Shown here one piece after another: positions 10,172 through 22,029 of a DNA stretch of 64,000 nucleotides (positions are counted from its first letter, which is position 1; every line of letters starts with the position of its first letter). The notes under the pieces were generated by a model, which worked only from the letters and a program-made list of their open reading frames with translations, was not told the origin of the DNA and ran no database searches. The position numbers and the translations under genes were made by a program. Source of the DNA: Hydrangea macrophylla (lineage: Eukaryota; Streptophyta; Magnoliopsida; Cornales; Hydrangeaceae); contig CM066994.1 in assembly GCA_033977485.1 (NCBI GenBank), positions 47,393,155 through 47,457,154 on the forward strand, read 5' to 3'.

Positions 10172-12517
10172 CAACCCTAGCCACCTAGAAGGAGAAGAAA
10201 AAGAGAAAAGAAGGGAGTTCACCATCATCAACATCATCTTGCTTTTCCCAATTCGGTGAGTAAACATTTAGATTTGTAGGGTTGATTCGTAGTTTGATTG
10301 ATTTTCGATTAGTGTTCATTAGATTTTGAATAAATCGTATGGATGGGTGTTTATATAGATACGGATCTATAGTGATATATACAAATACATTTATATATAT
10401 ATATATCAAAGGTTAGATATAAGTTATTTAGAAAATTTAAAAAAAAAAAAAAGAAGACTAACACAAATTCGGATTTGGGTAAAATTGAAGAAAACTCTCA
10501 GATCTGTTTAAGAAAATAATTCGTATTAATTCATACATTTTGTTTTTGGTAAAACTGTTTGCGTACGTCAATATAAAACGCGATTCTGCACGTTTTCTGT
10601 CTAATGGTGTTTTTCCCAATTCTGCACCGTTTGGGCAGAAAATTCATATTACAGTAGCAGTAAATGTCAACTCCAAATTTCGAATTTATGTTTATGAAAA
10701 TTGTTAGAGATGTTTCTTTGTGCGGAATTATTTTGATAAACAATTTCAACCCAGGTTGGTTTTGGGGCTGTTTAATAGAAGGTTTGTTTGGGACAGTTTT
10801 AAATAGTACTGTTGATAGCCGATTGTAAATGCTATAACTTATGCTATATGCGGTATTAAATGATGATTGTGGAAATACTACGTTAGAGACGTGAATAGAA
10901 GTTTGGCGCAAGGGCCTTATTGTGAATAATCGGATAATGATAATCCATGTAATAAATAATAAATTCCCGAAGTGGCTAATAACGGGATTAAACCCTCATG
11001 AATGGGTACTTATGTGAATTAATATAGATGGTAAAAAAATAAGTGGTTTCAAGATCCTTAGTGTTCACCGCTCCCCGTTGTGTGATATGTTTTTTTTGGT
11101 AGCTCGACTTGCTGAGTGTACCCTTTTGTCAGTGGCTTCGTGATCAAGTTGGCCTAAGCCTTATGCCCGGCTTATTTGTTAGACGTCTAGGCATATTGAC
11201 TGGCCTTCTGTGTGTATACTTGGTTTGGTTGATACCCTAACCAAACTGGTACCAGAGTGGATGTTGGTAATATGTCCGGGCACACATGGGATATATGTGT
11301 GGGTGTACGATGGAGGGTGGCCAAGTGGTGAACCTAGGAAATTGAATAACGAATCGTTCATAAAAAGTAAGTTGACCGTGAGTAGGGTGACCTTAGTGTG
11401 AACCTAGGGTAAGAAAAAAATGAAAGTGATTGTAAAGCGTTAAATGCAAATGGACAAACTTTTGCGAAACATGAAATTGAAAACTAGAAATGGTTACCGT
11501 GGTATAATGTGAAGGAGATTGATAAAATGATTTGGTATTGGAGAATTGCTTATTATGATACTAAGGATTTGTGCTAAATCTCGAAGTGCAGGATGGTAGG
11601 CCCACTAACCATTATATGCAGGCTTTGGCTTACCATGTTATTTAAGAGTAAGTGTTTCTTTTACATTTTAGGTGGAACAAAAACTGCCGCCGTAACTCGA
11701 GAAAACTACCGCTTGTCCACACTCACGTGTGGAACTACAGTTCTGCCTACAACTATGTATGTGTTTGTGCTCAAAAAAAGGGAGGGAGTCCATCGGTTCC
11801 CAACCTCAGGAAAATTTATTGGGTATTATTATGTTAATTGATTATTGTCGGGTTGGAGTCGAGTGGACCAAGAGTGATCCTTGAGACTGGGACGTGTTTA
11901 CTCATACCAGTGTTGTTATACAATGCTGACCCGTGTGATGTTTATCATGCAGGGGCGTTTCTCGGGAAACGCAGCCGTTTTGCAGATTAAGGAGTAGGCC
12001 GATATGACTATTGGATTGTATGGAGTTGCTTGAAGGCATGAAGACCTTTGCTGTTCATTTGCTATTTTCATTTAATTGGCATTGTGGGCCATTATTGTAG
12101 TTGGTATTGGGACGTTTAGTAGCTCTGACCAGAGGTTGTAATAGAGGTTATTCTATCAAAACTTAAGTGTAAATGAAACGATTTTTATTATGAATGAGAA
12201 TTTTGGAAATGTTTATTCAGCTTCCGCTTTTCAATATAAGTTATTTAGTAGTTGTAGCTTTAATAAAATATATTTGAGTATTTTCGGAACCGCATGAGTG
12301 TTTTTTCTTAAATGGAAATGTGGTGGTTTTGGTTTAAAAACATAAATGGAGATTGATCACAAATGTTTTAATCAGGTTTTTAAGAATATCTATTTCCATT
12401 AAAAAGTTATATTAGTATGGGCTTCGTGGTGTTCACTCCGATAGTTGGGCAGTCGAGCAGTAGTCAAGATTTAGTTCTATCTTGATTATTTGGCTTTCCA
12501 AAAATCGGGGTGTGATA
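9618..12517 (+). mobile_element. LTR, copy A (2.9 kb family)
   Basis: Starts TGTAACAAC and ends CGGGGTGTGATA (CA changed to TA). Copy B at 13576-16496 aligns end to end with it. The order within it is an AT-rich U3, a GA microsatellite (10135-10167), a possible splice donor at 10256, and a long non-coding part with GGTGGAAC- and TGCAGG-type acceptors. There are no ORFs of note. The last 5 bases before it are GAAAT; no matching duplication can be tested because the other flank is lost. Confidence 0.85.
10135..10167. repeat. (GA)n microsatellite
   Basis: A pure GA run follows a purine tract of A and G. The matching place in LTR copy B (14079-14124) is longer, so the two LTRs differ here by microsatellite expansion. 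Confidence 0.95.
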
Positions 12518-13575
12518 GTTTGGTAGAGCTTATGGTTAGCTTAGCGAGTCTAGGTGATCCTCGGATTGTGGACTAGAGGTCGGTCAGAGGTAGCGATTTA
12601 TTTGGGTTTCGGGTTATGTGTGCTTATGTATTATCCATGTGTTGCCTACATGTTATTTAATTATTTTCAATCGATTAATTGCATAACTTTACGAGCCTAT
12701 CATTATATGTTAATTTGTTGAAATCATATGCTATATTATAAGTCGCATAGTAGTGCATGCATATTTTGTGAAATGTTGGACAAGTAGCGGGGAGTTGGAG
12801 TTTTGAAAAAGCAGTGAAATTCTGGCGTGATATCGAATTATCTTCTTCAAGCTATTATTATCAGACAGTTGTCTAATTATCATCCAGCTGAATTATTATT
12901 CTATCGGAGGATCGGGATTTCTATTATTATTTTCAAGACTTCTATTATTTATATTATTCTTATCTGGTCATTTTTGGTGGACATTATTATTATCGGCACT
13001 CTGAATTTCTTATTATGAAGCTGTTATTTTCGATTGGTATTCTACTACTGCATCTCTCTCGTATATCTCCGTGAGGAAATTCTATACTTTTTCGAGAGCA
13101 TATATTGAGCCGGCAGTATTCTTATGTCTACAACATATTATGGATCTAGACGGGTATTCTTATTCTTAGTGCAAGCTTATGGAAGATTTGAAACTATCGG
13201 TTTGAGTGGTAAGTATTGGGTATCCCGATGAGAAGTGGTACATGACACGGTAAGAGGTCAACATAGGTATATAGTTAAACCTTTGATTAACTACGAGCAT
13301 GTTGCATGCATAGTGTGTATTCACATGTTTTGCATCAATAATTGTGTTTTGGATTATCTGTTAACGTTTGAGGATTAACTATACAAGAATAAGGTATATA
13401 GATGAAGGTTTCCTTGTTTAGATTAGTCGCTCGACGTACTTGGTCTTATATAGTTGAGAGTTAAACTTAATAAATGCTTTGTTTGAAATTATGTGTTTTA
13501 ACTTTATTGATAGTCGCCTTGTGCATTTATCGTTGCTTCAAATTTCGGGACGAAATTTCTTTAAGGAGGGTAGAA
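12518..13575 (+). mobile_element. Short interior without coding capacity
   Basis: About 1.06 kb between LTR copies A and B. It begins with TTTGGTAGAGCTTATGG, a worn form of the initiator-Met tRNA primer site (TGGTATCAGAGC) used by Tekay-type elements. It ends with TTCGGGACGAAATTTC and the purine run TTAAGGAGGGTAGAA (13561-13575). No gag or pol is left, so this copy is an internally deleted or non-autonomous derivative. Confidence 0.75.
13561..13575 (+). other. Polypurine tract
   Basis: TTAAGGAGGGTAGAA directly precedes the TGTAACAACC start of LTR copy B and follows GGGACGAAATT, as in Tekay-type elements. Confidence 0.75.
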
Positions 13576-14075
13576 TGTAACAACCCAAAAATTTCTAAGT
13601 GTGTAAATAATTATTTTAATCATAATTTTTAGTTAGCAATATTATATGAGTGTGCCTATGTAAGACACGTGTTTGAAAGTTTTAAGTTTGGAGGACATAT
13701 AAATAAAATCATTAGTGAGCCCTTTAGTTTGAATGCTACATTTAATTAATTTATATTTATTAAAAAAAAATGAAGTGTTGATATGCATTTTTTTAATATA
13801 GTGTTTACAGGCCCACGAATGTGTCAAATAGTGTATCTGGTATTGAAATTAAGTACCCAGGGTATGAGTAACCTTTGGGCTAGCCATTTTAGTGGTTTGT
13901 GTTACATTATGGGCTCATATGGGTCTCTTTAGTGAGCCCATAAGAAGAAAAACGGAATTATTAATATTTGTGTGAGTAATATATGTATTGTGTGTGTATT
14001 ATATGTATATACATAGATAATATACCCTAGGGTTAGTTAAAACAAAAGAAGAAGAAAAAAAAAAAAGAGCAGCCT

Positions 14076-14127
<52 letters not shown>

Positions 14128-16496
14128 TGAGAAGAGGCAACCCTAGCCACCTAGATGGAGAAGAAAAAGAGAACAGAAGAGAAAAGAAGGGAGTTCACCA
14201 TCATCAACATCATCTTGCTTTTTCCCAATTCGGTGAGTAAACATTTAGATTTGTAGGGTTGATTCGTAATTTGATTGATTTTCGATTTATGTTCATTATA
14301 GTTTGAATAAATCGTATGGATGGGTGTTTGTATAGATACGGATCTATAGTGATATATACATATACATTTATATATATATCAAAGGTTAGATATAAGTTAT
14401 TTAGAAAATTTTTAAAAAAAAAAAACAAAAAAGAAGACTAACACAAATTCGGATTTGGGTAAAATTGAAGAAAACTCACAGATCTGTTTTAGAAAATAAT
14501 TCGTATTAATTCATACATTTTGTTTTTGGTAAAACTGTTCGCTTAAGTAAATATAAAATGCGATTCTGCACGTTTTCCGTCTAATGGTGTTTTTCCCAAT
14601 TCTGCACCGTTTGGGCAGAAAATTCATATTACAGTAGCAGTAAATGTCAACTCCGAATTTCGAATTTATGTTTATGAAAATTGTTAGAGATGTTTCTTTG
14701 TGCGGAATTATTATGATAAACAATTTCAACCCAGGTTGGTTTTGGGGCTGTTTAATAGAAGGTTTGTTTGGGACAGTTTTAAATAATACTGTTGATTGCC
14801 GATTGTAAATGCTATAACTTATGCTATGTGCGGTATTAAATGCTGATGTGGAAATACTACGTTAGAGACGTGAATAGAAGTTTGGCGCAAGGGCCTTATT
14901 GTGAATAATCGGATAATGATAATCCATGTAATAAATGATAAATTCTCGAAGTGGCTAATAACGGGATTAAACCCTCATGAATGGGTACTTATGTGAATTA
15001 ATGTAGATTGTAAAAAAATAAGTGGTTTCAAGATCCTTAGTGTTCACTGCTCCCCGTTGTGTGATATGTTTTTTTTGGTAGCTCGACTTTCTGAGTGTAC
15101 CCTTTAGCCAGTGGCTTCGTGATCAAGTTGGCCTAAGCCTTATGCTCGGCGGCTTATTTGTTAGACGTCTAGGCATATTGAATGGCCTTCTGTGTGTATA
15201 CCTGGTTTGGTTGATACCCAACCAAACTGGCACCAGAGTGGATGTTGGTAGTATGTCCAGGCACACATGGGATATATGTGTGGGTGTACCATGGAGGGTG
15301 GCCAAGTGGTGAACCTAGAAAATTGAATAACCAATCGTTCATAAAAAGTAAGTTGACCATGAGTAGGGTGACCTTAGTGTGAACCTAGGGTAAGAAAAAA
15401 ATGAAAGTGTTTGTAAAGCGTTAAATGCAAATGGACAAACTTTTGCGAAACATGAAATTGAAAACTCGAAATGGTTACCGTGGTATAATGTGAAGGAAAT
15501 TGATAAAATGATTTGGTATTGGAGAATTGATTATTATGATACTAAGGATTTGTGCTAACTCTCGAAGTGCAGGATGGTGGGCCCACTAACCATTGTATGC
15601 AGGCTTTGGCTCACAATGTTATTTAAGAGTAAGTGTTTCTTTTACATTTTGGGTGGAACAAACTGCCGTCGTGACTCGAGAAAACTATCGCTTGTCCTCA
15701 CTCAAGTGTGGAACTACAGTTCCGCCTACAACTCTGTATGTGTTTGTGGTCAAAAAAAGGGAGGGAGTCCAGCGGTTCCCAACCTCAGGAAAATTTAGTG
15801 GGTATTATTATGTTAATTGATTATTGTTGGGTTAGAGTCGAGGGGGCCAAGAGTGATCCTTGAGACTGGGACGTGTTTACTCATACCAGTGTTGTTATAC
15901 AATGCTGACCCGTGTGATGTTTATCATGCGGGGGCGTTTATCGGAAAATGCAGCCGTTTTGCAGATTAAGGAGTTGGCTGATATGACTATTGGATTGTAT
16001 GGACTTGCTTGAAGGCATGAAGACCTTTACTTTTCATTTGCTATTTTCATTTAATTGGCATTGTGGGCCATTATTGTAGTTGGTATTGGGACGTTTAGTA
16101 GCTCTGACCAGAGGTTGTAATAGAGGTTATTCTATCAAAGCTTAAGTGTAAATGAAACGATTTTTATTATGAATGAGAATTTTGGAAATGTTTATTCAGC
16201 TTCCGCTTTTCAATATAAGTTATTTAGTAGTTGTAGCTTTAATCAAATATATTTGAGTATTTTCGGAACCGCAGGAGTGTTTTTTCTTAAATGGAAATGT
16301 GGTGGTTTTGTTTTAAAAACATAAATGGAGATTGATTACAAATGTTTTAATCAGGTTTTTACGAATATCCATTTCCATTAAAAAGTTTTATTAGTATGGG
16401 CTTCGTGGTGTTCACTCCGATAGTTGGGCATTCGAGTAGTAGTCAAGATTTAGTTCTATGTTGATTATTTGGCTTTCCAAAAATCGGGGTGTGACA
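13576..16496 (+). mobile_element. LTR, copy B (2.9 kb family)
   Basis: Starts TGTAACAACCC and ends CGGGGTGTGACA. It aligns with copy A over its full length with scattered substitutions and small indels, by eye a few per cent. The GA run at 14079-14124 is longer than in copy A. The terminal TG...CA is intact. Unlike a normal 3' LTR it is followed not by flanking DNA but by a second interior. Confidence 0.85.
14079..14124. repeat. (GA)n microsatellite
   Basis: The counterpart of the run in LTR copy A, about 13 bp longer. Confidence 0.95.
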
Positions 16497-17056
16497 GTTT
16501 GGTAGAGCTTATGGTTAGCTTAGCTAGTCTAGGTGATCCTCGAATTGTGGACTAGAGGTTGGTCAGAGCTATAGGTCGCGATTTATTTGGGTTTCGGGTT
16601 ATGTGTGCTTATGTATTATCCATGTGTTGCCTGCATGTTATTTAATTATTTTCAATCGATTAATTGCATAACTTTACGAGCCTATCATTATATGTTAATT
16701 TGTTGAAATCATATGCTATATTATGAGTCGCATAGTAGTGCATGCATATTTTGTGACATGTTGGAGAAGTAGCGGGGAGTTGGAGTTTTGAACAAGCAGT
16801 GAAATTCTGGCGTGATATCGAATTATCTTCTTCAAGCTATTATTATCGGACAGTTGTCTAATTATCATCTAGCTGAATTATTATTCTATCGGAGGATCGG
16901 GATTTCTATTATTATTTTCAAGACTTCTATTATTTATATTATTCTTATCTGGTCATTTTTGGTGGACATTATTATTATCGGCACTCTGGATTTCTTATTA
17001 TGAAGATGTTATTATCGATTGGTATTCTACTACTGCATCTCTCTCGTATATCTCCG
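16497..17056 (+). mobile_element. Second, partial interior copy
   Basis: This repeats 12518-13062 after an LTR end: the worn primer site, the AAATTCTGGCGTGATATCGA region and the ATTATT-rich part. It stops at CTCGTATATCTCCGT and joins integrase sequence. The join falls at CGT, which is present in both parents (13058-13062 and 6168-6170), a 3 bp microhomology. Confidence 0.8.
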
Positions 17057-17565
17057 TATTGGAGCAGACGGAGGATTTAGATATCATAATAGACTTTGTG
17101 TGCTTAATGAGGACAACTTAAGGAAAGACATATTGAATGAAGCACATAAATCTAGAATAACGGTACACCCTGGAGGAACAAAGATGTATAAGGACTTAAA
17201 AAGGAACTTTTGGAGGGAAGGAATGAAAAGAGAGGTAGCGGATCATGTATCTAAATGTTTAACCTGCAAACAAGTTAAAGCAAAACACCAGAGGCCAGCA
17301 GGATTATTACAACCACTGCCAGTTCCTAGATGGAAACGGGAATACATTACTATGGGCTTCGTTGTAGGAATGCCCAGATCGTAACAAAATCATGACGCCA
17401 TTTGGGTGATCGTGGACCGACTTACCAAATCATCTCATTTCATCGCCTTGAACATGACGTACCCAGTTAAGAAGATGAGCAGAATGTACTTGCAGCAAGT
17501 CGTTCGACTACACGGATTGCTTGTATTGATTGTATCAGACCGTGACTCGTGTTTTACATCTGGAT
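17057..17565 (+). pseudogene. Integrase fragment, copy of 6168-6675
   Basis: About 500 bp nearly identical to the plus-strand element integrase. I count roughly five substitutions, for example AGAGG to GGAGG, GGAGCA to GGAACA and ATGGAC to ATGGGC. It holds the HHCC zinc domain and the start of the core up to SDRDSCFTSG, but the Asp of TMDFV is now Gly. It carries the same TAA after MPRS as the other copy. It ends at TCTGGAT, where the minus-strand element begins. Confidence 0.85.
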
Positions 17566-18681
17566 CTAAAATTTTAACCATAGCTTCTATGAACTATAAT
17601 CTTTCAAAATCATCTCTAAAACCAAATTTTTGTTGAGGTTGAAAAGTTCATAATTTTGAGCTCAAGCTTACATGGATGAAATTCACAATGGTGATTCTAT
17701 AATAGAGTAATACTACAGCAAATAAGCATGAAATTTACATTCGAAGTGAATTTAGAATACTCACTGTGATTGAGAATAAAGAGATTGTTGTGAAAGAATC
17801 AAGAATTTAAGAACACTCAAACCAACCTTTGGCTATGGAGTTGATTGAGCTCTTCTTTCTCAAACAAATTATGTAGAACTCTCTGTGCTTCTCTCTATAT
17901 CTCTCTGTGTTTCTGTAGTTGTATATCCAGAGAATGTGAGATGTGTGTGTGATATATAGAAAACCAAAAATAAGAACTTGGGCTCTAAGTTCTTTCAAGG
18001 TTACTCTACTAATTGAGTTTTGTTTTTCAATTATAAATGTTTGCATATATACACAGCATACTACACATATGTATATACGCAATCAAGGATTGAAGGGTTG
18101 TTTATTGACTAATAGGGGGCAAATTCAAAAGTGTTTGGAAAACTTAGCTTCTAGGTAAAAGACAACACACTTAACTACCACTCCCAAACAAAGCCCAAAC
18201 AAGTTGTTTAGGAATTACCTTGTGTGTTTGGGAAATCAACTTAAGGCACTAAGTTAACACACAATTTAAAAGCATTCCCAAACAATCCTAACTAATGAAT
18301 AGTTACCATAAATGGAAATAAAGCATAAGTCACTTCTTGTTTTACGTCAATTCCAAAATCTGTGGAAGTTTAACGCGGTGCGGACAGTTTTGAACATAAA
18401 CTGGTATTTTCGTGGCACGGTGATCACCACAAAAATACAGAAAATCCATTTTGACATAAGAAATAATTTTTTCGGTTATATAAAAAAAATATAGTTTGAA
18501 GCAAGAGTAAGTATTTTAACCGTTTTGAAGGTACATATTTGAAATCCAACACAGGTATTACTAAATTTATAAAATTTGTAGTTTGACCCCAACAAGAATT
18601 TCGATATGAAATAAAACAAGTAATAAGATTTAAAATATGAGAATTACAAATTAAAATATAATGAAAATGCAGGTTGTTACA
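17566..18681 (-). mobile_element. 3' LTR, truncated
   Basis: Matches the right part of the 5' LTR (26470-27578) from the ATTTTAAC-TAGCTTCTATGAAC region to GGTTGTTACA. About 1.6 kb of the LTR is missing on the left. On the minus strand it begins TGTAACAACC. Confidence 0.85.
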
Positions 18682-18694
18682 TCCTTCTTCCATT
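18682..18694 (-). other. Polypurine tract
   Basis: The minus strand reads AATGGAAGAAGGA immediately before the TGTAACAACC start of the 3' LTR. It follows CTTGATTTTGGGGGCGAACC, the usual context. Confidence 0.7.
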
Positions 18695-18726
18695 AAACAT
18701 GGGTTCGCCCCCAAAATCAAGGCTGA

Positions 18727-19164
18727 CTAGTCCAGAAACAACTCCAGGTACATCATCCTCATTTCAGCTTCAACTTTCCACGAGGCCTCATTCTCGTTAT
18801 GGTGATTCCATTGAACCTTCACCAATGGAATGTCTTTATTCCTCAAATTCTTGATACTTTGATCCAGAATCTTCACGGGCCACTCCTTATAGGAAACGTT
18901 ATGACTCATCTCATTATCGTCAAAACTTACCACATGCAAGAGATCTCGTATGTACTTTCTCAGCATACTCACATGGAATACATTGTGAACCCCAGACATC
19001 TTTGGTGGTAGTGCAAGTCGATAAGCCACTTTTCCAACATGATCCAAAATTTCGAATGGTCCGATGAAACGCGGGACTAACTTCCCTCTCTTGAGACCAA
19101 AACGCACCACTCCTCGGGTCGGTAAAACCTTAAGAAGTACATGATCTCCGACACTAAATTCCAA
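18727..19164 (-). pseudogene. Integrase tail with GPY/F and chromodomain-like region
   Basis: Open for 145 codons. It contains [20 protein letters not shown] (GPY/F) and a final [38 protein letters not shown] segment like Tekay-type chromodomains. It matches the plus-strand copy at 6973-7509 residue by residue over most of its length, but the two differ at many positions, so they belong to different subfamilies. The polyprotein upstream is broken. Confidence 0.8.
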
Positions 19165-19176
19165 ATCCTTCCAGCG

Positions 19177-20040
19177 TCAATCGACATAACTCTTATAGCT
19201 ACTTTGAGCGGTCCTCATCCTTTCCTTGACCAAAGAAATTTTCTCGTTGGTTTCTCTAACCAAATCTGGTCCCAACAATTCTGTGGCCCCAACCTCTACC
19301 CAACACAACGGAGAATGACATGGTCGTCTATACAATGCTTTGAACAGAGCTATCCCAATACTCATGCGGTAGCTATTGTTATAGGCAAATTCAACCTAAG
19401 ACAAGTGCGTCTCCCAAGATTCTTCAAAATTGATAACACAAGCCCTAAGCATATCCTCCATGATCTGATTAACACGTTTAGTTTGCCCAAATGTTTGAGG
19501 GTGAAAAGCATTACTCATCTTGAGCAAGGTTCCCATAGCTTCTTGAAAACTTTCCCAAAATCTAGAAGTAAAACATGCATCGCGGTTTGACACAATCGAC
19601 ACAGGTGCATCAAAAAGTTGCACAACTTCTTGTATGTACATCTGGCTCATCCTGTCTACTGGGAATGTCATACTGTAAGCAATGAAGTGAGCCGACTTAG
19701 TCAATCGGTCTACGATTACCCAAATGGCATCATGATTCTGCTATGATCGAGGCAATCCCACTACAAAATCCATGGTTATGTGTTCCTACTTCTAACCTGA
19801 AACGGGTAGCAGTTGTAATAATTCCAAGGGTCTCTGATGTTCGACTTTGACTTGTTGACACGTCAAACACTTGGATACAATTTTGGCCACGTCTTTTTTC
19901 ATACCTTTTCTACCAAAAAATTCTCTTTAAATCCCTACACATTTTGTTTCCTCCAGGGTGGAGTATAAATTTAGACTTATGTGCTTCTTCTAGAATGTCC
20001 TTCCTTAGTTCTCCACAGTCTGGCACACATAATTTGTCCC
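19177..20040 (-). pseudogene. Integrase pseudogene with lost catalytic residues
   Basis: Holds the zinc domain (EEAHKSKF, then LTCQQVK near 19845-19870), TMDFVVGLP, and the core. In the core the second catalytic Asp is Asn (SNRDACFTS) and the catalytic Glu is Lys (GQTKRVNQ). Both are single G-to-A changes on the coding strand. Stops lie near 19738-19800. The downstream linker with the GPDLV segment, lost from the plus-strand copy, is kept at 19260-19275. The integrase is inactive by both frame and active site. Confidence 0.8.
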
Positions 20041-20284
20041 TGCATCTGTACTGTCCATCACTTCACACTTTCCATTCTATCGGATCCTTTTTTGACATCT
20101 TCACAAACCATGTTTAAAATTTTCCATCCTCTTTCTGAGCTTTAATAATGCGGTCGATAAGAATGGGCTGTAGGATAAGACATCCAAAAAGTTATCCTTC
20201 TCCTTCCTCAGGACTCTGCACATAGAACTTAGCCAATGTCTCCAATGCTCGCCATGCTCTAACCATTAAGGAGGTAATCGTCTC

Positions 20285-21640
20285 CCGAGTTTACTGACTC
20301 AAAGCATTAGCCACCGCATTAGCTTTACCAGGGTGGTATTCGAACGTAAAGTCATAATCTTTGATCAACTCCATCCATCTGCGTTGTCCCATGTTCAACT
20401 CTTTCTGTGTGAACAAATATTTCAAACTCTTGTGATCAGAGAATAAATCAAACTTCTCACCATAAAGATAGTGTCTCCAAATCTTGAGTGCAAATACTAC
20501 TGCTGCCAATTCCAAATCGTGAGTGGGGTAGTTCAGCTCGTTCGGCTTCAGCTATCTAGATCCATAAGTGATAACTCTACCATCTTGCATAAGTACACAC
20601 CCCAATCCTTGATATGACGCGTCACTAAAGACAGTGAACTTCTCATCAGGCTTGGGTATAGCTAGTACCGGTGCGGTGGTGAGTCTCTCTTTCAATTCTA
20701 GGAAGGCGCGCTTGTGCTTCTCTATCCATTCAAACTTCTGAGATTTCTTAGTCAGTCCCGTCAATGGTGCGGCTATTTTTGAGAATCCCTCGACAAATCT
20801 CCAGTAATAACCTACGAGTCCAAGGAAACTCCTAACTTCTACAGGGCTACTCGGTCTAACCCAGTTTGACACAACATCTATCTTGGATGAATCCACATAA
20901 ATCCATTGAGATGACACCTTGTGTCCCAAAAATTTCACTTCTTGTAACCAGAACTCACACTTACTGAACTTAGCATATAAGTGGTGATCATTAAGTATCT
21001 GCATCACAATTCGTAGGTGTTGTTCGTGTTCTTCTACTGACTTAGAGTAGATCAAAATATCATCTATGAAGACGATGACAAACTGATCCAAGTAAGGCTT
21101 GGACACTCTATTCATCAGATCCATAAACACTGTCGGGGCATCCTTCATTCCAAACGGCATCACCAAAAACTCATAATGGCCATATCTGGTTCTGAACACA
21201 GTCTTAGGTATGTCTTCCTTCCATACCCTCAACTGATGATATCCCAACCCTAGTCTATCTTGTAGAATGTTGTAGCTCCCTGTAGTTGATCAAATAAATC
21301 GTCGATCCGAGGTAAGGGATACATATTCTTGATAGTCACACGGTTCAATTCTCTGTAATCGATACATAGTCGGAGTGACCGGTCCTACTTCTTTACGAAT
21401 AATACTAGTTCTCCCCAAGGCAATGTACTTGGACGTACAAAACCAAGATTCTCAAGCTCTTGAAATTGTTCCTTCAATTCTAATAGTTCAGCGGGTACCA
21501 TTCTGTAGGGAACCTTAGTGATTGGTGCGGTACGTGATATAAGCTTAATATAGAACTCTATACTTCTCTTAGGCGGTAATCCAGAAATGTCTTGGAATAC
21601 TTCCTCGAAGTCCTTGACTACAGGTATAGATGACAGTCAT
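20285..21640 (-). pseudogene. Reverse transcriptase-RNase H pseudogene
   Basis: RT is open from 21247 to 20552 and carries [20 protein letters not shown], the catalytic [10 protein letters not shown] (about 21044-21073) and [11 protein letters not shown]. RNase H begins with [19 protein letters not shown] and continues, after a stop near 20552, as [20 protein letters not shown] to [14 protein letters not shown] (20515-20291). Upstream of 21247 the thumb-side motifs [15 protein letters not shown] (about 21285-21330) and [10 protein letters not shown] (about 21340-21370) are in a shifted frame. Catalytic Asp residues are kept, but the frame is broken in several places. Confidence 0.85.
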
Positions 21641-22020
21641 CTCTGTACTAATGACTTCAATGTTAGCTAATGGTGAGGAACATATCTCCTAAAGGGTTAC
21701 ATTAGAAATCAAAGGATTGATTCCCAATGTCGGAGAATGTAATTCTCTTCCAACTTCGCCTAATTCTGAGAGAGCCAATCCATTCTTAGGATTATGTCAA
21801 ACTCCTTCATCGATAGGACAATCACCCTTGTAGAGATTTTACGGTCTCCTAGCCATAAGGAAAAAAAAATCCTTGCACACATTTACTAACTTGACCGTGG
21901 CTCCTAATGGTGAGGTAGCCCACAAAGCTTTCTCTAAATGGTGAGGTAGGATGCCCAATCTCTAAATATTCTTAGCATATATGAATGAAAGTGCAGCACC
22001 CTGTATAAAATAAAACTTTA
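21640..22020 (-). pseudogene. Aspartic protease remnant, active-site Asp lost
   Basis: The active-site loop near 21985-22008 reads FYTG followed, after a one-base shift, by GAALSFIYAKNI. The expected Asp of the DTG triad is thus Tyr. The rest of the domain is recognisable only in patches and contains several stops. Confidence 0.55.
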
Positions 22021-22029
22021 ACATGAGAG

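Noticed and set aside
9613..16501. Target-site duplication for the LTR A/LTR B element
   Set aside because: GAAAT before LTR A has no partner, because LTR B runs into another interior instead of flanking DNA.
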